A stretch of DNA of 7,546 nucleotides from positions 1-7,546 of the forward strand of contig CAJXLZ010000045.1 of assembly GCA_913056505.1 (NCBI GenBank). Direction: 5' to 3'. The notes under the pieces are model-generated. The model was not told the origin of the DNA. It did not search any database and saw nothing but the letters and a program-made list of their open reading frames with translations. Shown here piece by piece: positions 1-5,975 of this stretch. The DNA comes from an uncultured Desulfurellaceae bacterium. Its GTDB lineage: Bacteria; Campylobacterota_A; Desulfurellia; Desulfurellales; Hippeaceae. Numbering within the stretch: position 1 is the first letter of the stretch; the number at the start of each line of letters is the position of its first letter. Both the position numbers and the translations under genes were made by a program.

Positions 1-553
1 CTATTCTTAAAAGATTAAACTGCTCTTTGATAGTCTTATTTATATCTAATTTGCTATCTTTAGGAGTTCTTTTTGGATAGAAACTTTCTTTACCTTTTTG
101 AGGTGCTGGAATTTTATATTTTTCATAATTATTGATAAACTCTAAGCACATCCAAATTATATGATCTGCTTGTTTTTTTCTTAGCTCGTCGTTAAGCTCA
201 TACCCACTTAACTGCAAAGTTTTCTGCATATAAATAGCACCGCTATCTACACCCTCATCAACTTCAAACATACTAAAAGGGATAGAGTTTTTCCCTTCAA
301 GTATCTGCCAAAACATAGGAGCCCAGCCTTTGCCTTGTGGCAAAGCACTAGCATGAATAACTATATTATGCTTATTTTTATCAAGATATTCTTTTTCAAT
401 AATTTTATGATAACTTAGTATAAAAACAATATCATATGACTCTTCAATATCTTTATGATCAAAAAATAGTTTTGAACCCTTAATCCTACTTTGTAACTCT
501 TTAGCATAAGGTACAAACCATTGATTTGGTGTCGTTAAAATAGCTATCTTCAT
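1..553 (-). CDS. Formyltransferase-like protein of a pseudaminic acid gene cluster (3' end cut by window edge)
   Basis: The ATG is at 551-553; 184 codons are visible and the C-terminus lies beyond the left edge. The protein starts MKIAILTTPN and resembles the formyltransferase (Met-tRNA formyltransferase) fold: an N-terminal nucleotide-binding-like part, then IHASALPQGKGWAP at residues 66-79 and VDEGVDSGAIY at 98-108. These match the family's NxHxSLLPxxRG and DxGxDTGD blocks. His67 and Asp103 fit the catalytic His and Asp, but the position of the catalytic Asn is Val65, with an Asn at 63. Such proteins sit beside pseG in Campylobacterota flagellin-sugar clusters. A likely role, by inference, is N10-formyl-tetrahydrofolate-dependent N-formylation of an amino sugar such as a pseudaminic acid precursor, in the cytoplasm. 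The start overlaps the pseG stop as ATGA, so translation is probably coupled. It is not expected to be the housekeeping Fmt, because the N-terminal half is short and the HASALPQGKGW block differs. Confidence 0.8.
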   Translation of the reverse strand, partial: MKIAILTTPNQWFVPYAKELQSRIKGSKLFFDHKDIEESYDIVFILSYHKIIEKEYLDKNKHNIVIHASALPQGKGWAPMFWQILEGKNSIPFSMFEVDEGVDSGAIYMQKTLQLSGYELNDELRKKQADHIIWMCLEFINNYEKYKIPAPQKGKESFYPKRTPKDSKLDINKTIKEQFNLLRI

Positions 554-1485
554 AATTTTACCTTTAAACTCTTAAGCATCAACTTCACACGCTTTTCCAA
601 ATCTACTTCATTCATCTCATCAAGCACCAAAAAATCATTCGCTTTCAAATACTCATACATATCCATCTGATTTTCAGCTGTTTTTATAGCTATAAATGGA
701 ATATCCAAGTAAATTATCTCATTTATGATTACACTTGGCGTGACGATTGCAAAGTCACTCTCATTCATTAACTTAGCTATTTTATTAGTGTTTATATGTA
801 GTGTTACTCTAGGGTGGCTATGTGCATACTCTTGCAGTGCTTCTAGGTTTTTATTTGCAGTGGTTGTTGCAACAGTAGGGTATATCTCATCAAACTTTTC
901 AAGAACCTTTAGTATATCGATAGTGATATTGCTATGATCTGCTCCACCCATTGCGACAAATACCTTCACTTTATCTATGTCTATTTTACTTTTTTGAGAA
1001 TTTTTAACCTGAACAAACTCATCCCTTAAAAGTGTATACTTGCTTCCACATCTCAATTCACAATCTTTTGGTACTAAGCCTTTATACTTTTTTTCATCAC
1101 CACTGATATTGTGGTTTAGCAGTATATCACAATAGTGTTTTTCGTAGGTATCATCTAACACCATAATCTTTAATGTCGGATTTTTAATTTTTAATTGTTT
1201 CTCAAAAATATAATCAATATCGTAATGATCTATTATTATCATATTAATATCTAGTTTTTTTATAAGTTTATCTAATTCTTCAATATCATTAGACTCTAAT
1301 GTTTCTATCTCATATCCAGCTTCACTAATTTTATGATTTATATTACCGCTTAAATTTTGTGTGGCAAATACTATCTTATCATTTGGATATTGCTTAGCTA
1401 ATACTAAATCCCTCATTATGTGGCCTGTGCCTATTGTTGAGGATGAATCGGCACGAAAGAGGATGTTTCGAGGACTACTTGTCAT
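550..1485 (-). CDS. pseG: UDP-2,4-diacetamido-2,4,6-trideoxy-beta-L-altropyranose hydrolase
   Basis: PseG removes UDP from UDP-2,4-diacetamido-2,4,6-trideoxy-beta-L-altropyranose. This gives the free sugar that PseI condenses with phosphoenolpyruvate to make pseudaminic acid, a flagellin or surface sugar; it acts in the cytoplasm. The predicted protein is 311 aa with a GT-B-like fold. Residues 9-30 (LFRADSSS, then GTGHIMRDLVLA) match the start of Campylobacter PseG, and His22 fits its catalytic His17. MGGADHSNI and KTAENQMDMYEYL are the UDP-binding-type segments in the C-terminal half. The open frame extends upstream to 1611, but the first 40 residues are unlike PseG and lie in IS-derived DNA. 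An AAAAAAGG ribosome site six bases before the ATG at 1483-1485 supports that start; the ATG at 1489-1491 touches the site and is less likely. The stop overlaps the next gene by four bases. No other pse gene and no clear promoter is visible upstream. Confidence 0.9.
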   Translation of the reverse strand: MTSSPRNILFRADSSSTIGTGHIMRDLVLAKQYPNDKIVFATQNLSGNINHKISEAGYEIETLESNDIEELDKLIKKLDINMIIIDHYDIDYIFEKQLKIKNPTLKIMVLDDTYEKHYCDILLNHNISGDEKKYKGLVPKDCELRCGSKYTLLRDEFVQVKNSQKSKIDIDKVKVFVAMGGADHSNITIDILKVLEKFDEIYPTVATTTANKNLEALQEYAHSHPRVTLHINTNKIAKLMNESDFAIVTPSVIINEIIYLDIPFIAIKTAENQMDMYEYLKANDFLVLDEMNEVDLEKRVKLMLKSLKVKL

Positions 1486-1491
1486 AATCAT

Positions 1492-1499
1492 CCTTTTTT
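1492..1499 (-). promoter_or_regulatory. Ribosome binding site that sets the pseG start
   Basis: On the minus strand AAAAAAGG is followed by ATGATA and then ATG (1483-1485). The six-base spacing is ideal for that ATG. The alternative ATG at 1489-1491 directly abuts the site, and the upstream ATG at 1609-1611 would add 40 residues encoded by IS-like sequence. Confidence 0.6.
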
Positions 1500-1512
1500 G
1501 ATATACTAATGA

Positions 1513-1570
1513 ATGTATTTTTTGACCTCGTTGGTATTTAAGCTGCACTCCATTCCTTGAACAGACTCTA
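1513..1570 (-). mobile_element. Possible IS right end next to pseG
   Basis: Reading the minus strand, about 45 bases after the transposase-remnant stop, there is a CTGTTCAAGGAATGGAGTGC block followed by AGCTTA, ending near 1540. It resembles the terminal sequence class seen at ends of several IS3-like elements (CTGTYCxxxxxTGGGGTGCAG); this is from memory and was not searched. Beyond it, at about 1511-1537, a frame reads TNEVKKYIH and stop, which could be the clipped tail of a former upstream gene. No matching opposite end is evident, so the element is degraded. Confidence 0.3.
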
Positions 1571-1613
1571 TGTTGATTTAAATTAAATCCGCTAACCCTG
1601 TTTTTCATCAATT

Positions 1614-1701
1614 TTAAACCCTCTTTTCTGCTTTGTCAAAAGATTCAAAGTATAACTTGGTCAGGGGTTAAATAATCCAGAGCTTCAAAATAGATCGGGA
1701 A
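1614..1701 (-). pseudogene. C-terminal remnant of an IS DDE (integrase-core) transposase, frameshifted
   Basis: One minus frame reads FPIYFEALDYLTPDQV down to 1654. A second frame, displaced by one extra base at 1653, continues YFESFDKAEKRV and ends in TAA at 1614-1616. Skipping that base joins them into an uninterrupted tail containing LDYLTPDQVYFE, the conserved ending of IS3/IS481-type transposases (GY.TPDEVYF). A stop codon at 1702-1704 and the lack of recognisable sequence farther upstream show that the rest has gone or decayed. It cannot make an active transposase. The remnant explains why the stretch just before pseG looks foreign to that gene. Confidence 0.6.
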
Positions 1702-1750
1702 TCAGATACCTATGATTAAAGCCAATCTGCCGCCCCTAATAAAAATGGAC

Positions 1751-1828
1751 TTACACATCAATAACCTGTTCTTGATATGTTAAATCCTCTATCATTCCCT
1801 TAATTTCTATTGTCACCAGCGTTTTTTC
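1751..1828 (-). pseudogene. Orphan C-terminal reading-frame fragment, unidentified
   Basis: A 25-codon minus frame opens at the edge of the palindromic element and ends in TAA at 1751-1753, with the tail MIEDLTYQEQVIDV. Its composition looks protein-like, but no family is recognised. It could be the surviving end of a gene cut by the neighbouring repeat element, or of a second IS. It is followed on the minus strand by GTCCATTTTTATTAGGGGCG, which loosely resembles an IS terminus. There is no convincing ribosome site for an independent start, and it may be chance. Confidence 0.2.
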
Positions 1829-1829
1829 T

Positions 1830-1937
1830 TGTCATTCCCGCGAAAGCGGGAATCTAGAGTTTAGAATTCAGAGTCCTAAAGTCCAGATTCCGCATCAAGT
1901 AATGTCACCCCGTGCTTGACACGGGGACGGAATGACA
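1830..1937. repeat. MITE/REP-like palindromic element, 108 bp with 9-bp terminal inverted repeats
   Basis: The ends are perfect inverted repeats: TGTCATTCC at 1830-1838 and GGAATGACA at 1929-1937. Three hairpins are visible. The first is an 8-bp stem, 1834-1841 with 1846-1853, closed by a GAAA loop. The second is a long imperfect palindrome, 1846-1869 with 1871-1893. The third is CCCCGTG/CACGGGG, 1908-1914 with 1920-1926. The right arm of the first stem is shared with the second, so the folds are alternatives. The first and third stems are much more GC-rich than their surroundings. The TGTCATTCC ends and GCGGGAAT core resemble a common class of dispersed intergenic repeats in proteobacteria. 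No target-site duplication is obvious. It lies just past the antiporter stop and its hairpins could protect or end that transcript, but no T-run follows on the minus strand. Confidence 0.75.
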
Positions 1938-1959
1938 GGGTAATATTGATCACATTACA

Positions 1960-3798
1960 TTAAAAAACTATTTTCTCAACAACTTTGCTGTCTTCCTTGT
2001 TTGTTATGAATATTACAACATCGTCCTTTTTTAATACAGTATTTTCGCGTGGGTAAATCCAGTCTTTGCCTCTTTTTATCAATATTATCTCTATCAACAC
2101 GGGAAAATTTGCATTTTCAATAGGAACACCCGATAATCTACTTATACGTCTTTCTTCTATTAAATTTTTATCTTTGGAGAACAGTTCAAACACCGATGTG
2201 TAATTTATAGCCATTTCTATAATATTTAATAGTTGCTCACTATAAATAAGCGGCGTAATACCCTCCTTTTTATATATTCCCCTGCTTTGAGGATCATTAT
2301 CTCTAGCAAACATCCTATTAATTTCATATTTTTTGATTACAGAGGCTATGTCTAAATTTACTTTATCGCTATTGGTTAAAAGAAGCACTACATCATTCTT
2401 TCTGGGTCTTATTTTCTCCCATACCGTATCATCCTTAGCATTAAAACAATAAACCTCGCCTATTTTTTCTTCACTTAATTTTCTGCACTTTTCCATATTT
2501 TTCTCAACAATAACTACAGATCTTTCTTTGCTACTGAATCTTCTTGCTATGCCGCTGCCAACAGTTCCCCCGCCGACTACAATTATTCTTCCCGGATGAT
2601 GTGAAAATTTACGCTTTTTGATTATGTTAAATACCGATGGAGAAATAATGCATGAAAAAACTGCAATAAGTATTATAGATGAATTCAAATCCTCACTTAT
2701 TAAGCCTAATTTTAACCCTATGGTAGAAGCTGCAATAATTAAACTTAATCTACTGCTTAAAAGTACTCCGGCAGAGAAGGTATCTTTAAAGTTGAAACGT
2801 AAAAGCAAAGGCAAAGACGCTATAATTTTTATCAGCAAACCCCCTAAGATAATTAAAATTATAAGATATATATTCTCATAACTAATATTGGGAAATGATG
2901 AGTTTGCTCCTTGATATATAAAGAAAAATGGGATAAAAAAGCCATATCCTATGGCATCTAATTTCATACGCAAAATATTTGTTTCTTTGCCTGATATATA
3001 TGAAACGATCGCTCCTGCTAAAAATGCTCCGAGAATAACCTCAATACCAAAGAGTTCCGCAAGAAAAAGAAATATGAAGAGTAATGCAAATACAGCCCTT
3101 ACACCTATCTGCACCGTTGAATGATATTTTAAAAGGGAGAACATTTCCCTTGAAAATTTATGTTTATAAAAGAATTTTATTATTTTACCTGACAGCAAGC
3201 TAACGGCAAACAGGGCAAACAAGATAATAAAACTGATAATACTTGTTTTTTCTTCTTTAAATAGTGCGTATATACTGATTAAAAAAAGTGTGGTAAAGTC
3301 AGCTACAATAGCAGATAAAAATACCGTTTGTTTATAAATCTTTTTAAGGTCGGTACGTGATTTAAGCAGAGGGTGAACAATAGCTACAGAAGTAGTGGAT
3401 AAAATAAATGAAAGATATATAGGATCACTTGTATACGAGAATTGTTTTACAATAAACAGTGAAAAGGGATAAGCTACAATAAGTGTGATAAAAAAAACAA
3501 AAAATGCCAGAAAAATCGGCGAGTAGATAATCTTTGCGCCTTTCAAATCTCTCACCATTTCTATATCCATTTCAAGACCAGCAAGAAACATAAGATAGAC
3601 CAGACCGAACATGGAAACAAAATCCATAATATTATTTTCCACGATTAATCCAAATCCACTTTTGCCCAGTAGAAAACCCGCAATAATTTCTATTGCTACA
3701 GAGGGTATGATATATTTAAACAATTTCGTTGAAATGATAGGGATAACAAAGCTTAATATAACAATAATGGAAATATCCATAAAAATTTTATCGCCCAT
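1960..3798 (-). CDS. CPA2-family monovalent cation:proton antiporter with C-terminal RCK (TrkA-N/TrkA-C) domain, Kef-like
   Basis: This is an inner-membrane transporter predicted to exchange K+ or Na+ for protons, in pH and ion homeostasis. Of 612 residues, about 1-395 form a hydrophobic Na+/H+ exchanger domain with roughly 12 membrane segments. Marks are FLAGLEMD at 71-78, LGAFLAGAIVS at 256-266 and LSSRLSLIIAA at 347-357 with Arg350. Residues about 403-530 are a TrkA-N Rossmann fold: IIVVGGGTVGSGIA (405-418) and acidic Glu432 at the end of strand 2 point to NAD(H) binding. Residues about 545-611 form a TrkA-C ligand-binding domain. In the ion-binding helix the usual DD/ND/QD pair appears to read AD (Ala166-Asp167), so transport is probably electroneutral, but substrate cannot be told. 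The ATG at 3796-3798 is preceded by AAGG six bases upstream. No KefF/KefG partner is nearby. It is transcribed alone from the promoter at 3884-3912. Confidence 0.88.
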   Translation of the reverse strand: MGDKIFMDISIIVILSFVIPIISTKLFKYIIPSVAIEIIAGFLLGKSGFGLIVENNIMDFVSMFGLVYLMFLAGLEMDIEMVRDLKGAKIIYSPIFLAFFVFFITLIVAYPFSLFIVKQFSYTSDPIYLSFILSTTSVAIVHPLLKSRTDLKKIYKQTVFLSAIVADFTTLFLISIYALFKEEKTSIISFIILFALFAVSLLSGKIIKFFYKHKFSREMFSLLKYHSTVQIGVRAVFALLFIFLFLAELFGIEVILGAFLAGAIVSYISGKETNILRMKLDAIGYGFFIPFFFIYQGANSSFPNISYENIYLIILIILGGLLIKIIASLPLLLRFNFKDTFSAGVLLSSRLSLIIAASTIGLKLGLISEDLNSSIILIAVFSCIISPSVFNIIKKRKFSHHPGRIIVVGGGTVGSGIARRFSSKERSVVIVEKNMEKCRKLSEEKIGEVYCFNAKDDTVWEKIRPRKNDVVLLLTNSDKVNLDIASVIKKYEINRMFARDNDPQSRGIYKKEGITPLIYSEQLLNIIEMAINYTSVFELFSKDKNLIEERRISRLSGVPIENANFPVLIEIILIKRGKDWIYPRENTVLKKDDVVIFITNKEDSKVVEKIVF

Positions 3799-3883
3799 TA
3801 CCCACCTTAGATATTAAACCGTAAAATATTTATCCGCAATGATCGCTAACTATAATTATATTTAGAAACTATACCTTATGCAA

Positions 3884-3912
3884 ATTCTATCAAAATACTT
3901 ATATCTCATCAA
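3884..3912 (-). promoter_or_regulatory. Sigma70-type promoter for the antiporter gene
   Basis: On the minus strand TTGATG (3907-3912) is followed by 17 bases and TAGAAT (3884-3889). Five of six -10 bases and four of six -35 bases match consensus. The predicted start is near 3877, giving a leader of about 80 bases before the ATG at 3798. Confidence 0.55.
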
Positions 3913-4060
3913 GCTTAACATTTTTGTCAACACTGAAATTCTTGTAGGCGGGAAAACTATAAAAATAAAAAATGTGTATAAAAGAGCTATAAAAAAATAG
4001 TTCAAGAAAAAATATCGGTCAATTTCTCTACTGCAGTTTGTTAAAATGAAAGCTTTTATG

Positions 4061-4089
4061 TTGACAAATCACTATATTTGATTTAATCT
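4061..4089 (+). promoter_or_regulatory. Sigma70-type promoter for tRNA-Val
   Basis: A perfect TTGACA (4061-4066) is separated by 17 bases from TAATCT (4084-4089). The predicted start is around 4096, only about nine bases before the mature tRNA, as is usual for a single tRNA gene. Confidence 0.75.
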
Positions 4090-4104
4090 TTCATCTTAGA
4101 AATT

Positions 4105-4179
4105 GGGCGGTTAGCTCAGTGGAAGAGCACTTGCTTCACGCGCAAGGGGTCACAGGTTCGAACCCTGTACCGCCCACCA
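4105..4179 (+). tRNA. tRNA-Val (anticodon CAC), CCA encoded
   Basis: The 75-base gene folds cleanly. Acceptor GGGCGGT pairs with ACCGCCC (7 bp), followed by discriminator A and genomic CCA. The D arm is GCTC/GAGC with loop AGTGGAA. The anticodon arm is CTTGC/GCAAG with loop TTCACGC, so the anticodon is CAC, reading GUG. The variable loop is GGGTC and the T arm is ACAGG/CCTGT with TTCGAAC. A35, C36 and discriminator A73 are the valyl-tRNA synthetase identity bases. Base 37 is G; I recall A there in typical bacterial valine tRNAs. The gene has its own promoter and faces aspS tail to tail with eight bases between. No classical terminator hairpin follows, but the downstream DNA (TTTCTTTATC, then TTGTTTTTCTTC) is T-rich. 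Confidence 0.95.
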
Positions 4180-4187
4180 TTTCTTTA

Positions 4188-5975
4188 TCATTGCTTGTTT
4201 TTCTTCTGCATTACCCTTATAGATAATTCATTTAATTGGCGTTGATCTACGGCATTCGGCGCATCTGTCAAAAGACATACGCCCTTTTGTGTTTTAGGGA
4301 ATGCTATAACATCCCTAATAGACTCCTCTTTAAGTATGATAGTCATCAATCTGTCTAATCCTATAGCCAACCCTCCATGAGGCGGAGCACCAAACTTTAA
4401 TGCATCTATTAAAAATCCAAATTTCAATCTGGCATCCTCATCACTGATTTTCAGCACTCTAAACATATTCTGCTGAACATCACTCCTGTGTATCCTTATA
4501 CTGCCGCCGCCGATTTCAACACCATTTAGGGTTATGTCGTATGCTCTTGCTCTCACAATGCCTGGGTTTGACTCCAAATACTGAAGATCCTCATCTACAG
4601 GCGATGTAAACGGGTGATGCATTGCATCATATCTATTCTCATCTTCATTCCACTCAAACAGAGGAAAATCTGTTACCCATACAAAATTGAACTCATCATC
4701 ATTTCTTAAATTCAGTTTATCCGCTATTTTAAGTCTCAAGGCTCCTAAAGAATCGTAGACAACCTTGGGTTTATCGGCAACAAAAAAGAGCAGATCCCCT
4801 GTTTTTGCTTCTAATTTATCCAATATCTGCTTAATCTGGTCCTCAGAGAAAAATTTCACAATAGGCGACTGCAGTTCATTCTCTTTAACCTTTATCCAAG
4901 CCAGCCCTTTTGCGCCAAAAATACTGACATATTTACCTAAATCATCTATCTCTTTTCTTGTGAAATCAGCAGAATTTTTAGCATTTAAACCATATACCAG
5001 ACCGCCTGAATTGGCTACAGAACTAAACACCTTGAAGTTTGTTGTTTTTGCTATATCAGTTAAATTTTTCAGTTCTAAACCAAACCTCATATCAGGCTTA
5101 TCCGAACCAAACCTATCCATAGCTTCGTTATAACTTATTCTTTTAAACGGTGGTTTGACATCTATGCCGAGCGTCTCTTTAAATATGCTTGAAATTATGC
5201 CCTCTGTTACATTCATAACATCATCTTCAGATACAAAACTCATCTCAAGATCAATCTGTGTAAATTCCGGCTGTCTGTCCGCTCTTAAATCCTCATCCCT
5301 AAAACACTTTGTAATTTGATAATATCTATCAAAGCCCGAAATCATCAAAAGCTGCTTAAACAACTGCGGCGATTGGGGTAATGCATAAAATTTTCCTTGA
5401 GATAGTCTGCTTGGCACAAGAAAATCTCTTGCACCTTCAGGTGTGCTTTTTGTCAGTATAGGCGTTTCTATTTCCAAAAATCCTTGAGAATCTAAAAATT
5501 TTCTTGCGGCAAACGACGCTTTATGCCTTGTGATCAAATTCCTTTGCATCCTTGGCTTTCTCAAATCAAGATATCTATATTTAAGCCTCAGCTCTTCATT
5601 GACATCTATATATTCCTCAACAGGAAACGGCAAGGCTTCACTCTCTGAAAATATCTTAACCTCAGTAACCAGCACCTCAACTTTGCCTGTTTTTAGATTT
5701 TCGTTAACCGTCCCTTCCGGCCTATGTCTAACATTGCCCTTTATACCTATACAATATTGACTTCTAAGTGTATGAGCTATTCTATGATTTTCTTTACTCT
5801 GCGTTGGGTCAAATACAATTTGGACTATACCCTCCCTATCTTTTAGGTCTATAAATACAATTCCGCCGTGATCTCTCCAATTTTGTACCCATCCAAACAG
5901 CGTAACCTCACTGCCTATATCATCTTCAGTAACATTGCCACAGTAATGTGTTCTTGATAAACCCTCTATCGCCAT
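4188..5975 (-). CDS. aspS: Aspartyl-tRNA synthetase, predicted non-discriminating (Asp-tRNA(Asp/Asn))
   Basis: This cytoplasmic class IIb aminoacyl-tRNA synthetase charges tRNA(Asp) with aspartate. At 595 aa it is the normal bacterial-type length. It has an OB-fold anticodon-binding domain (about 1-110), motif 2 with CFRDEDLRADRQPEFTQIDLEM (about 224-245), a GAD-type insertion (about 290-420), the bacterial GVEIGGGSIRIH loop, and motif 3 GLAIGLDRL (535-543). The anticodon-binding domain carries RDHGG (His36) and RPEG (Gly88). These correspond to His31 and Gly81 of Pseudomonas aeruginosa AspRS, which allow charging of tRNA(Asn). Escherichia coli, which discriminates, has Leu and Lys there. The enzyme probably also makes Asp-tRNA(Asn) for GatCAB. 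The ATG overlaps the hisS stop by one base (TAATG), with GAGGTG five bases upstream, so it is co-transcribed with hisS. Confidence 0.96.
   Translation of the reverse strand: MAIEGLSRTHYCGNVTEDDIGSEVTLFGWVQNWRDHGGIVFIDLKDREGIVQIVFDPTQSKENHRIAHTLRSQYCIGIKGNVRHRPEGTVNENLKTGKVEVLVTEVKIFSESEALPFPVEEYIDVNEELRLKYRYLDLRKPRMQRNLITRHKASFAARKFLDSQGFLEIETPILTKSTPEGARDFLVPSRLSQGKFYALPQSPQLFKQLLMISGFDRYYQITKCFRDEDLRADRQPEFTQIDLEMSFVSEDDVMNVTEGIISSIFKETLGIDVKPPFKRISYNEAMDRFGSDKPDMRFGLELKNLTDIAKTTNFKVFSSVANSGGLVYGLNAKNSADFTRKEIDDLGKYVSIFGAKGLAWIKVKENELQSPIVKFFSEDQIKQILDKLEAKTGDLLFFVADKPKVVYDSLGALRLKIADKLNLRNDDEFNFVWVTDFPLFEWNEDENRYDAMHHPFTSPVDEDLQYLESNPGIVRARAYDITLNGVEIGGGSIRIHRSDVQQNMFRVLKISDEDARLKFGFLIDALKFGAPPHGGLAIGLDRLMTIILKEESIRDVIAFPKTQKGVCLLTDAPNAVDQRQLNELSIRVMQKKNKQ

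Larger units (their letters stand above)
3799..4104. other. Divergent intergenic control region
   Basis: This 306-base AT-rich stretch lies between the antiporter gene (minus) and tRNA-Val (plus). It contains one promoter for each side (3884-3912 and 4061-4089) and an imperfect inverted repeat, GAGCTAT at 3984-3990 with ATAGTTC at 3997-4003 around an A-tract. A second TTGACA on the minus strand (3923-3928) has no well-placed -10. No open frame with a ribosome site was seen. Confidence 0.6.

Noticed and set aside
725..937. Plus-strand 70-codon open frame inside pseG
   Set aside because: It is antisense to a clear PseG coding sequence and has no ribosome site or family likeness; the hydrophobic look comes from the reverse complement of the gene.
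1834..1853. GAAA-loop hairpin as a rho-independent terminator
   Set aside because: The stem is strong, but no T-run follows on either strand; the plus-strand T-run precedes the stem, and A-rich sequence follows it on the minus strand.
1830..1937. CRISPR array
   Set aside because: The repeats are inverted and nested within a single element; there are no regularly spaced direct repeats.
2618..2881. Plus-strand 87-codon open frame inside the antiporter gene
   Set aside because: It is a shadow of a strongly supported membrane-protein gene on the other strand.
3984..4003. Imperfect inverted repeat around an A-tract as a terminator or regulatory hairpin
   Set aside because: The seven-base stem contains a mismatch-type pair and lies in very AT-rich DNA where such repeats arise by chance.
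4765..5133. Plus-strand 122-codon open frame inside aspS
   Set aside because: It lies wholly within the conserved AspRS coding sequence on the other strand and has no recognisable motif.
5530..5760. Plus-strand 76-codon open frame inside aspS
   Set aside because: Same situation: antisense shadow with no start signal.
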